27,525 nucleotides of DNA, taken from NCBI GenBank assembly GCA_937920255.1, contig CALDSL010000175.1, forward strand, positions 1-27,525. The letters are read 5' to 3'. The translations under genes and the position numbers were made by a program. Positions 10,301-16,853 of the stretch are shown in pieces; positions within the stretch are counted from its first letter, which is position 1; each line of letters starts with the position of its first letter. The notes under the pieces were generated by a model. It did no database searches. It was given only the letters and a program-made list of their open reading frames with translations, and was not told where the DNA came from. Source of the stretch: an uncultured Anaerolineaceae bacterium (GTDB lineage Bacteria > Chloroflexota > Anaerolineae > Anaerolineales > Anaerolineaceae).

Positions 10301-13300
10301 CGTAATGTGCGCCACCAGCGCCGAATTCGCGCGTGGGCGGGCAAACACGGTCAGCGCGCCGATTTTCACAGGCAGGAATGGATCACCCTGGCCGTCCCCC
10401 GCGTCGATGGTGCTCATCATCAACTGGAAACACGCATCCAGAACAGAGGGGTGTACGATTAATTCTCCGACCGGCAGGCCTGCCGGGAGTCGCAGCCGCG
10501 CCGTGAGCAGGTTTTCGCTGCGCTGGAAGGACGTCACGGCCTGGAAGGCCGGACCGTAGTCCAATCCACGCGCGTGCATGGCGGCCACATGATCGCTACC
10601 TGGCTGCTCGGGCGCATCCAGTGCAGTAAAGTTGGCTCCGGTAGCCTGCGCAGGGCGCAGAACACCGCGCGCGTGGTGTGTCCAGTCGCCATTCTGCTGG
10701 CTTCGGCTAGCGATCTCAAACGTCCTGTCTGGGTCTATCCGCACCTGCACAATGGAGGTTTCATCTACTCGAAGCGGGAGCGCCTCGCTGATCACCAGTG
10801 AGTCGATCGATAAGGGTACCTCGCTGGAGGCGGCTGCTTCCAGCGCCAGTTCGACAAAGGCGGCGGCGGGCAGCAGCACCGCACCGTTGACTTTATGATC
10901 GGCCAGGTACGGCAGCATTTCTAGCGACAGGCTGGCTTGCCAGATTTGGACGCCTGGCTGGTCAGGAATTTCAAAATGGGCGTTAAGCAGGCGCGTCGAT
11001 GGGCGCGCGCCGGAACCGGCCCCCAACTCGGCTTCTTTGGCCCAGTAGCGCTCGCGCTGGAAGGGATAGGTGGGCAGCGCCACGCAACGCCCGCCCGGGT
11101 ACATCCGCTCCCAACGGATGCTGCCGCCCTCGCAGTACACCCGGCTCAAACCGGCCAGCATCTGGGCGTGCTCGTCCTCACCGCGGCGCATCGAGGCCAC
11201 GGTCACCAGGTCAGCCTGGCTGTTTTGCTCGATGGCCGCCAGCAGCACCGGGTGCGGGCTGCACTCGATAAAGATGCTGTATCCGTCCTGCACCAACTGT
11301 TCAACGGCGGTGGAGAACAGCACCGGCGAGCGAAGGTTACTGCCCCAGTAAGCCGCGTCCAGCGGCGCGGTTGCCAGCGCACCACTGACGGTCGAGTAGA
11401 CCGGCACGGCTGGAAGCTGCGGCTGGATGCTTTCCAGCGCTTGCACCAGTTCGGGGCGCAGCCCGTCCATGTGCGGGCTGTGCGCGGCCACATCCACCTT
11501 TACCGGGCGCACGAACACGCCCTTGGCGTGCAATTGCGCACTCACTTCCTCCAACGCGGCTGGGTCACCGGAGATGACCGAGGCGCGCGGCCCGTTGCTG
11601 ACCGCGATCGACAGCCGGTCTTCGTACCCGGCCAGCGCAGCCTGCGCCTGTTCCAGCGTCAACTCCACCACGGCCATGCCGCCCTTACCGCTCACGCGCT
11701 TCATCAGACGGCTGCGAGTGCAAATCACCCGCGCGGCATCCTCCAGGCTGAGCGCGCCGGAAATATATGCCGCCGCGGCCTCGCCCATGCTGTGGCCCAC
11801 CACCGCGTCCGGTTCGACGCCCCACGCGCGCCAGGTTTCGGCCAGCGCCACTTCGACCGCGAACAGCACCGGCTGCACCACGTCGATTTCAGCCAACCGC
11901 GAATCGGCTTCACTGGTATGCAGTTGCTCCACCAGCGACCAGTCCACGAACGGGCGGATGGCCGCCTCGCAGTGGTCAATCGCTTCGCGGAAGGCCGGTT
12001 CGCTGTGGTACAACTGGCGTCCCATGCCCAGCCACTGCCCTCCCTGGCCGGGGAAGACAAACGCGATCTTGCGCGGCGAATTCACTTTCCCGGTGGTGAC
12101 CGGCGCGAGCGGGTCGTTTTGAGCATAAGCGTTTAAGGCTGCAATCAACGCCGTCTTATCTTTGGCGGGTACGGCCAGACGATATGTCAGATGGCTGCGG
12201 CGCTGGCTGGCGGTGTAGAGAATCTCGGATAAGTCATCCTGGGTTTCAGCCAGCATGGCGGCGTAGCGCGCGGCCAGCGCTCGCAGTGCTTCCAGAGATT
12301 GGGCAGAAATAGGCAAAATCGTGTTGGAGGCGGCCCTGGTGGCTTGCGCTTCACTGACCGGCGGGGCCTCCTGTAATACCAAATGCGCGTTGGTTCCGGT
12401 CACGCCAAACGAGTTGACGCCAGCGATCAAAGGCTGCGCATAGCCAGGCCAGGGTCCATAACTGTTCTGGACGTAAAATGGGATGTTGTCCCAGTCAATG
12501 CGCGGGTTCGGTTTGTGGAAATGCAGGCTGGCCGGGATGGCGCGGTGTTTCAGGCACAGCACGGCCTTAATCAACCCCGCCATGCCGGATGCGGCTTCCG
12601 CGTGGCCGATGTTGGTCTTCACCGAACCGACCGCGCAAGGCTGGTCGGCCGGGCGGCCTTCGCGCAGTACCTCACTGAGCGCCTGTAGTTCCACCGGGTC
12701 GCCGACGGGAGTACCGGTACCGTGGGCTTCGATGTACCCTACCTGGCTGGGGAGAATATTGGCATCCCGGTAAGCATCGCGCAGCATCGTCGTCTGGCCG
12801 TCACCACTAGGCGCCACCAGAAGCCCGCTGCCGTGTCCATCGTTGTTGATTGCGCTGCCCAGAATTAAGGCATGGATCGGATCGCCGTCTTGCAGGGCGC
12901 GCGTGAGAGGTTTCAGAATCACGACCCCAACGCCTTCGCTACGCACATATCCGTTGGCGCTGGCGTCCGCGAACTTGCACAGAGCATCTGGCGACAGCAT
13001 TTTCGATTTTGAATAACCAATGCTGATATGCGGCACCAGGATCAGGTTGGTTGCGCCAACCAGTGCCATGTCCGTTTCGCCTTTTCGCAGGCTTTGAATG
13101 GCCAAATGAAGCGCCACCAGCGATGAAGAGCAGGCTGTGTCGAGCGTCAGGCTTGGACCCTGCAGATCGAATACGTACGACAATCGGCCGGACGCGGCAT
13201 AGCGACCGCCGCCGGTGGTGACGTACAGGTCCACATCGTTGGACGACTGGTAAATACGGTCTTCGTACTCGTTCGTCCACATGCCCACAAATACGCTCGT

Positions 13301-13702
13301 GCGGCTGCCCGCAATCCGCTCCAGCGGCAGCCCGGCGTTTTCAAATGCTTCCCATGAGGTTTCCAACAGCAGGCGCTGCTGTGGATCCATCATCGTGGCT
13401 TCACGTGGTGAAATATTAAACAGAGCTGGGTCAAATTGATCCAACCGATCGGAAAGGAAACCGCCTTTACGAGTAATCACCTTTCCAGGCGTGTACGGTA
13501 CCGGATCAAAGAACAGATTCTGGTCAAAACGATCGGCCGGCGCTTCGCTGATCGCGTCGACGCCATCTTTCAATAATCGCCAGAAGCTATCCAAATCGAC
13601 GACGCCGCCCGGGTAGCGGCAGCCGATACCGATGATGGCGATAGGTTCATGCTGAGCCGGGTTCTCCGGTACATCCGGTTTGTTCGAATTAGCAGGGGAC
13701 AT
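7331..13702 (-). CDS. Type I polyketide synthase, fully reducing KS-AT-DH-ER-KR-ACP (PKS-1)
   Basis: This 2123-residue protein carries the full reducing set and should convert each added unit to a saturated methylene. Domains in order: KS (about 18-445; Cys191 in DTACSSS, His327 in HGTGT, His367 in NIGH); AT (about 545-840; GHSMGE with Ser638, VAAH at 738-741); DH (about 903-1170; His936 in HKVNGAVLLP, YGP at 1049-1051, Asp1089); ER (about 1390-1700; NADPH loop HSAAGGVG at 1523-1530); KR (GGFGALG at 1728-1734, LDD at 1815-1817 indicating B-type, Tyr1872); ACP (about 2000-2072; LGLDS with Ser2034). A very acidic tail (about 2100-2123) may dock to PKS-2. No loading AT, CoA-ligase or ACP precedes the KS. 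The start has a near-perfect Shine-Dalgarno and overlaps the end of the transferase gene by 14 bases. It may act once or iteratively; the sequence does not decide. Confidence 0.97.
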   Translation of the reverse strand: MSPANSNKPDVPENPAQHEPIAIIGIGCRYPGGVVDLDSFWRLLKDGVDAISEAPADRFDQNLFFDPVPYTPGKVITRKGGFLSDRLDQFDPALFNISPREATMMDPQQRLLLETSWEAFENAGLPLERIAGSRTSVFVGMWTNEYEDRIYQSSNDVDLYVTTGGGRYAASGRLSYVFDLQGPSLTLDTACSSSLVALHLAIQSLRKGETDMALVGATNLILVPHISIGYSKSKMLSPDALCKFADASANGYVRSEGVGVVILKPLTRALQDGDPIHALILGSAINNDGHGSGLLVAPSGDGQTTMLRDAYRDANILPSQVGYIEAHGTGTPVGDPVELQALSEVLREGRPADQPCAVGSVKTNIGHAEAASGMAGLIKAVLCLKHRAIPASLHFHKPNPRIDWDNIPFYVQNSYGPWPGYAQPLIAGVNSFGVTGTNAHLVLQEAPPVSEAQATRAASNTILPISAQSLEALRALAARYAAMLAETQDDLSEILYTASQRRSHLTYRLAVPAKDKTALIAALNAYAQNDPLAPVTTGKVNSPRKIAFVFPGQGGQWLGMGRQLYHSEPAFREAIDHCEAAIRPFVDWSLVEQLHTSEADSRLAEIDVVQPVLFAVEVALAETWRAWGVEPDAVVGHSMGEAAAAYISGALSLEDAARVICTRSRLMKRVSGKGGMAVVELTLEQAQAALAGYEDRLSIAVSNGPRASVISGDPAALEEVSAQLHAKGVFVRPVKVDVAAHSPHMDGLRPELVQALESIQPQLPAVPVYSTVSGALATAPLDAAYWGSNLRSPVLFSTAVEQLVQDGYSIFIECSPHPVLLAAIEQNSQADLVTVASMRRGEDEHAQMLAGLSRVYCEGGSIRWERMYPGGRCVALPTYPFQRERYWAKEAELGAGSGARPSTRLLNAHFEIPDQPGVQIWQASLSLEMLPYLADHKVNGAVLLPAAAFVELALEAAASSEVPLSIDSLVISEALPLRVDETSIVQVRIDPDRTFEIASRSQQNGDWTHHARGVLRPAQATGANFTALDAPEQPGSDHVAAMHARGLDYGPAFQAVTSFQRSENLLTARLRLPAGLPVGELIVHPSVLDACFQLMMSTIDAGDGQGDPFLPVKIGALTVFARPRANSALVAHITRRSDPGANRMVGDIRLQDEQGNLLLAVDGLEMQRWHDTAHQAGKLAYTLDWMPAAELPLPGPAAGHWYIAADDTATAAALDGELRALGATCSLQSVSPLPADVRDVIFLAANRAPEPAAAEAQSARLLDCIQTLATREWNKPPRLWVVTLGAQAVVDGESPSPALAALWGLAATAAHEYPAWRVTRVDLDSLTALPDLTRELLAGQHDPVALRGGKRFAAQLASATLDAPATAKEHLAPADGQPFRLEIAQPGLLDTLALRAAPRPRPGPGQVEIEVRAAGLNFIDTLKGLGLYPGMDNTKPARVGLECAGVVTAMGKGVQHLRPGQEVLAFAPNSFSTHVLADARLVAPKPASISFEQAATFPVVFLTTYYALCYLGRMRRGERVLVHSAAGGVGLAAIQLAKHVGAEVFATAGSEEKRAYLRDLGVRHIMDSRSLDFAGQIMEATGGEGVDLVLNSLTGEAIHKGLSVLAPYGRFLEIGKRDIYQNTRIGLFPFQKNLSYFAIDLDRMARERPELLGEILGELLALLEQGAIQPLPLQVYTAAQAGDAFRAISRATHIGKIVVQMAGQAVDILPAREDSAPVKPDASYLITGGFGALGLTMAGWLAQQGARHLALVGRTGEQHLSDAARASLEALRASGVEVQSFAADLSDMEQAESVLTRMRAGMPALRGVIHAAGVLDDGILAQQSAARIHTTFAPKAAGAWNLHCLTDGLPLDFFILFSSISAPFGSPGQANYAAANAYLDGLAQQRRAAGLPALSINWGPWAQIGLAAARQQGGLQGLAGLRPLEPEDGLEVFGRLMGIPHAQVIVSGLNASEWQSAHPASAHSSLFNGLAGQIEKSASAAESSIRASILAAEPGRQRRSVLENFIQAQAAAVLRLPPARVDVQKPLRSLGLDSLMGIEFRNRLESNLDVTLSATLVWNYPTVSDLVPFLAEKMGIALDQAQADVASVEIEAQPPLSPDLEGLSDDDLAAMLDDELDALDDLL

Positions 13703-14447
13703 GCGTCACCTCCCTATCAAAAGACATGGTCCAGAAGCGTTCCTGCACGCCGGCGGCTCGTACTGCGTAGGCCGCGGCATATTCATGGTCATCAATATCA
13801 AATCCCCGCAACGTCCACCGTGCGGCTTCCGCGGGCTCGTCAGAAATGGCCGCCAGGCGGCTGCTGGTACCGCTGCCGAATGTGACGCTGAATTGCTGTA
13901 GCGGGTACGATAATCCTTCGCCCAGGGCTTTAATAAAGGCTTCTTTGCGCGACCAGCACAGGAAAAATCCCCGCAGCCGCTGCCCGGCGGGAAGGGCCTG
14001 CAACTGCCCGTATTCATGCTCCGAAAATGAATGGCGCGCGATGGAGTCCATATCCTCCAGTGGACGGACATGCTCGATATCCACCCCAACCTCGCCCAGG
14101 CCGGTCACCGCCACAAGCGCCAGCTCGTGCGAATGCGCCAGGTTGTAATACAGCCCACCGTGATCGCGCAGCGATGGTTTTCCATGGCGCGAGAAGCGGA
14201 ACGATATGGACTGCGGGGGCAGGTCGAGATAGCCGCCGAGGATGCAGCGCAGGGCCGCATGCGACACGAGGTAACGCCGCCGGTCGCGCTTAAAATGAAA
14301 ACGCTGGGCCTGGTCCGCCTCTTCAGACGAGAGCAGGGCTTCGAGCGCGGGCAGGCATCCCTGTTCGAGGTTGAGATCCACGCGCCAGATATCCACGGTT
14401 TGCGCGCGCAGGCGAGCCTGGCTTGGCGAAGAAATCCATTCGGCCAT
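13689..14447 (-). CDS. 4'-phosphopantetheinyl transferase, Sfp type
   Basis: It transfers the 4'-phosphopantetheine arm of coenzyme A to the active serine of carrier proteins, which the PKS ACPs here need (Ser2034 of PKS-1, Ser1786 of PKS-2). From ATG 14447 it has 252 residues, close to the usual size of Sfp-type enzymes. The family signatures are clear: GVDIE at 121-125 with the Mg-binding Asp123, and WSRKEAFIKALGEG starting at Trp165 with Lys168 and Glu169. The open frame extends further upstream to 14573. I place the start at 14447 because the family fold begins there and the upstream part lies wholly inside the thioesterase gene. The start is five bases after the thioesterase stop (14453-14455), and its own stop lies 14 bases inside PKS-1, so the genes are probably translated as one coupled unit. 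Confidence 0.93.
   Translation of the reverse strand: MAEWISSPSQARLRAQTVDIWRVDLNLEQGCLPALEALLSSEEADQAQRFHFKRDRRRYLVSHAALRCILGGYLDLPPQSISFRFSRHGKPSLRDHGGLYYNLAHSHELALVAVTGLGEVGVDIEHVRPLEDMDSIARHSFSEHEYGQLQALPAGQRLRGFFLCWSRKEAFIKALGEGLSYPLQQFSVTFGSGTSSRLAAISDEPAEAARWTLRGFDIDDHEYAAAYAVRAAGVQERFWTMSFDREVTHVPC
13706..13714 (-). promoter_or_regulatory. Strong ribosome binding site of PKS-1
   Basis: On the minus strand GGGAGGTGA lies four bases from the ATG at 13702. This is close to the full anti-Shine-Dalgarno complement. It lies inside the end of the phosphopantetheinyl transferase gene, so PKS-1 can recruit ribosomes directly as well as by coupling. Confidence 0.75.
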
Positions 14448-14452
14448 GATGG

Positions 14453-15229
14453 TTATTTCCCGTTCAGGCTGGTGCTCACGGCCTGCAGCAGGGCAGAACG
14501 CTGGTTTTGCAGATAGAAGTGGTCCCCCGGAAAGCTGTAGCGCCCGAGCGGGCGGGTGGTGTGCGCCTGCCATCCATCCATTTCCTGCTGGTTGGTGCCG
14601 GGGTCTTGCAGCCCGACAAAAGTGGTGATCGGAAAATCGAACGGCGCTTCCGGGGTGTAGCGGTAGGTTTCGATGACCGAAAAATCGGCTTTGAGCATCG
14701 GCAGAAACAAAGCCAGCAGTTCAGCATCTTCAAGAATCACCGGCGGGATGCCGTTATAGCGCTGTTGAACAGCCGCGGTAAAGGCTGCGTCTTCCAGCGT
14801 GTGGATCGGGGGCAGGCGTTCGGGGATATGTGGCGCGCGCCGCGCGGACACAAACAGGTGCGCCGGCAGCCGCGCTCCCAGCGCGCGCAGCTTGCGGGTA
14901 AGCTCAAATGCCACCAGCGCGCCCATGCTGTGGCCGAAAAACGCGTATGGCCTGTCGAGAGTCGGCAGAATATGGCCGGCCAGCGTATCAACCAGTGGTT
15001 GGAGCGTTTCGAACAACGGTTCGCGGAAACGGCTCTCCCGTCCGGGGTAGTGCACTGTCACAACTTCTACCGTGTGGGGCAGCGATTCAGGCCAGGCGCG
15101 GTATACCACCGGTCCGGCGCCTGCATACGGAAAGCAGAACAGGCGCGTTTCCGCCTCGGCATTTGGCTGTGGGAACACCAGCCAGGGCGATATTGGAGCG
15201 GAAGGGTGAAGGGAAGATGCTGGTTGCAT
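14453..15229 (-). CDS. Type II thioesterase (alpha/beta hydrolase, PKS-associated)
   Basis: This 258-residue stand-alone thioesterase belongs to the family that hydrolyses aberrant or stalled acyl groups from carrier proteins of PKS and NRPS lines. The fold signatures are present: FCFPYAGAG at 31-39, nucleophile Ser101 in GHSMG, the likely acid Asp209 in GLQDPG, and His237 in GDHFYL. The Ser-Asp-His spacing matches the family. It is the first gene of the PKS row and is followed five bases later by the phosphopantetheinyl transferase. GGGAGAA lies about ten bases upstream of the ATG and is an acceptable ribosome site. It is too short and too isolated to be the chain-releasing domain of a PKS. 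Chain-length or substrate preference cannot be told from sequence. Confidence 0.93.
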   Translation of the reverse strand: MQPASSLHPSAPISPWLVFPQPNAEAETRLFCFPYAGAGPVVYRAWPESLPHTVEVVTVHYPGRESRFREPLFETLQPLVDTLAGHILPTLDRPYAFFGHSMGALVAFELTRKLRALGARLPAHLFVSARRAPHIPERLPPIHTLEDAAFTAAVQQRYNGIPPVILEDAELLALFLPMLKADFSVIETYRYTPEAPFDFPITTFVGLQDPGTNQQEMDGWQAHTTRPLGRYSFPGDHFYLQNQRSALLQAVSTSLNGK

Positions 15230-15476
15230 TGTTTACGGGTTCTCCCGATGATTAAATTCTGAACGGGCTGGTCGCCCTGTAAAAAGCTAACCGATCGGAG
15301 ATACTGGATGTGTGACTCAGTCCGTTGGCACGGCTATGAAAATGGTCGTACGTCGTGGAGTTACACTGAACCCAAATAGCCCCGCTGAGAATTGGGTGTT
15401 GATCAGTTCCTGACAGATGAACAATTATACGTCATTTTATCCTTTTTATTATCATTTCAACCTTTTATACGCGCGC
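15230..15476 (-). promoter_or_regulatory. AT-rich leader region, probable promoter of the PKS cluster
   Basis: This 247-bp gap separates the thioesterase start from the stop of the hydrolase gene upstream. Its part nearest 15476 is strikingly AT-rich against a GC-rich background. On the minus strand it contains an exact TATAAT (15429-15424) and several further -10-like strings. A TTGAAA lies upstream of the TATAAT, but about 25 bases away, which is too far for a standard -35. If the TATAAT is used, the leader is about 190 bases long. I see a weak dyad, ACCCAA with TTGGGT, around 15369-15396. I see no convincing terminator for the upstream hydrolase gene, so read-through is possible. Confidence 0.4.
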
Positions 15477-16712
15477 TCATGGCGCAACGTTTTCAACCGG
15501 TTGCCCGGCCTCCAGCCGCGCAAACCAATCCACCAGACGAGTATTGTTCACGCTGTACTCGTAAAAGACTGGGTTCATGGTAATGCAGTGGTAATTACCA
15601 GGACCGTAATAACTGTGAAAATTCGTCGTCCCGGCGTTGATTTCTGCCAGGTTCTTTTCCAGTACCGTTTTCATGGTCAGTGATTTGTCAAAAAGCGAGA
15701 TCAGGCTGCCTTGCACCTCGTCTTCGGTGGTGTCCAGCATGGTAAAGTGCGCGTCCGGGTAGGCGTTGGCCGGGATGATGAACAGGTTGCTCGAACGCAG
15801 GAACTCGCTGGAGCGGATCTCGTTGTACTGCGGAAGCCAAGACGGAAACAAGTCGAGGATGCCATAATTGCGGATCAACGATACAGGCCCGTCCAGGTAG
15901 CCGCCGCCGGAATCGCCGACCAGCGTGGTCGGGACGTTTTTGTAGTGCTCCAGGATGAATGGCGCGTGAATGTACGAGCCGATCACCCCCGCGCTGCAGC
16001 CGATCATAAACAGCGATTCGGGCTGGGTGAAATTTTGGTAGGTCCATTCCAAAACGGTCTGCGCGTTGACAAACCCCATATGGCTAACCTGGAACGCGCC
16101 GCCGTCGCCCTGGTACTCGACCACCTGGTTACCCATATAGCCGTCACCGGTGCAGTAGTTGATGAAGACGATGTTGTAATCTTTGAACGGGTTGCTGGGG
16201 TTATCCAGCGCGAAAACGCCGCCGTATTTCAGGGCCGGGTTGTCGGCGTCGAATGCCGTATCAATCGAAGCGTCGAACGCGTTGGCGCCATCGCGGCAAG
16301 TGGCGGCGTTAAAGCAGCTACCGCCACCTTCAAAGTAGATTAATAATTTCTTGCTGGTGGTTTTGCGCACGAAAAAACTGTACGCGCCGCCGCGCGCGCA
16401 GGTCGTCATTCCGCCCGGGTCAATCTGATTCCATCCTGGCGAAAGTGCATCCAGCGCAGGCAGGCCGGAAACATCCATGGTGGGTTGTGGGGCGGGGGCG
16501 GTGGAAAGCTGGGGCGGCGTTTGCGACGCGGGCTGTGACCCTTGCGGCGCAGCCGGCTGTGAAGCGTTCGCCGGCGCCGGGTTGGCGGACGCAGTCTGGC
16601 CAGGCAGCGGCGTGACAGACGCCGCCGGCGTTTCATTCGGTGAAAACAGGCTGCAGCCTGAAACGGCAAGGATGCATAACAGCCACAGGCATCTACGATA
16701 CATCGTCTTCAC
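15477..16712 (-). CDS. Pectinacetylesterase/Notum-family lipoprotein hydrolase
   Basis: This is a predicted secreted esterase of the pectinacetylesterase (CE13/Notum) family. I choose the GTG at 16712: GGGGGAAG lies about five bases upstream, and the resulting N-terminus is a clean lipoprotein signal peptide with lipobox VSGC and acylated Cys20 (the ATG at 16703 would serve nearly as well). The 411-residue product has an Ala/Pro/Gln/Ser/Thr-rich flexible linker at about 21-80. The hydrolase domain follows, with EGGGSC (128-133), GCSAG with nucleophile Ser240, DSGGGYLDG from Asp267, and NYHC with His375. Asp327 fits the family spacing for the acid residue. The true substrate (acetylated polysaccharide, O-acylated lipid or protein) is unknown. 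It lies upstream of the PKS cluster on the same strand and is divergent from the asparagine-synthetase-like gene. Confidence 0.85.
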   Translation of the reverse strand: MKTMYRRCLWLLCILAVSGCSLFSPNETPAASVTPLPGQTASANPAPANASQPAAPQGSQPASQTPPQLSTAPAPQPTMDVSGLPALDALSPGWNQIDPGGMTTCARGGAYSFFVRKTTSKKLLIYFEGGGSCFNAATCRDGANAFDASIDTAFDADNPALKYGGVFALDNPSNPFKDYNIVFINYCTGDGYMGNQVVEYQGDGGAFQVSHMGFVNAQTVLEWTYQNFTQPESLFMIGCSAGVIGSYIHAPFILEHYKNVPTTLVGDSGGGYLDGPVSLIRNYGILDLFPSWLPQYNEIRSSEFLRSSNLFIIPANAYPDAHFTMLDTTEDEVQGSLISLFDKSLTMKTVLEKNLAEINAGTTNFHSYYGPGNYHCITMNPVFYEYSVNNTRLVDWFARLEAGQPVENVAP

Positions 16713-16748
16713 AGATTCTTCCCCCGAAATGACGCATAAGCGCCCGTA

Positions 16749-16777
16749 TTGCTTTTGACTGGTGTTGTTCTTATAAT
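16749..16777 (+). promoter_or_regulatory. Sigma-70-type promoter for the asparagine-synthetase-like/flippase unit
   Basis: TTGCTT (16749-16754) and an exact TATAAT (16772-16777) are separated by exactly 17 bases. Transcription would begin near 16784 and give a leader of about 70 bases before the ATG at 16854. Confidence 0.6.
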
Positions 16778-16779
16778 CA

Positions 16780-16804
16780 AACCAGGGATTAATTGATCTT
16801 GGTT
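16780..16804. promoter_or_regulatory. Possible operator dyad at the transcription start
   Basis: AACCA (16780-16784) and TGGTT (16800-16804) form an inverted repeat around the predicted start of transcription, with only scattered symmetry between the arms. A repressor site here would make positional sense. The arms are short enough to arise by chance. Confidence 0.2.
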
Positions 16805-16853
16805 GTACCGCACGTTTTGCCCCCAAATCTTACAGAAAAGATTATAGCAGAAG

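Noticed and set aside
10937..12136. A 399-codon plus-strand open frame inside PKS-1
   Set aside because: It is antisense to the AT and KS-linker coding sequence of PKS-1, whose frame and motifs are intact. GC-rich coding DNA commonly leaves such frames, and its composition (many Arg, His, Gln, Ala) is typical of an artefact.
7331..13702. An iterative polyunsaturated fatty acid or enediyne synthase
   Set aside because: The KS-AT-DH-ER-KR-ACP order with a single ACP and following monomodular genes is that of an ordinary modular or highly reducing PKS. The tandem ACPs or characteristic layouts of those systems are absent.
14448..14573. An upstream start that would make the phosphopantetheinyl transferase 294 residues
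   Set aside because: The extra 42 residues lie entirely in the thioesterase coding sequence, have no family similarity, and the ATG at 14447 directly follows the thioesterase stop.
15204..15211. A partial copy of the hairpin arm (GGGTGAAG) in the thioesterase gene
   Set aside because: Only eight bases match, with no paired arm, and it lies in coding sequence. Chance is sufficient.
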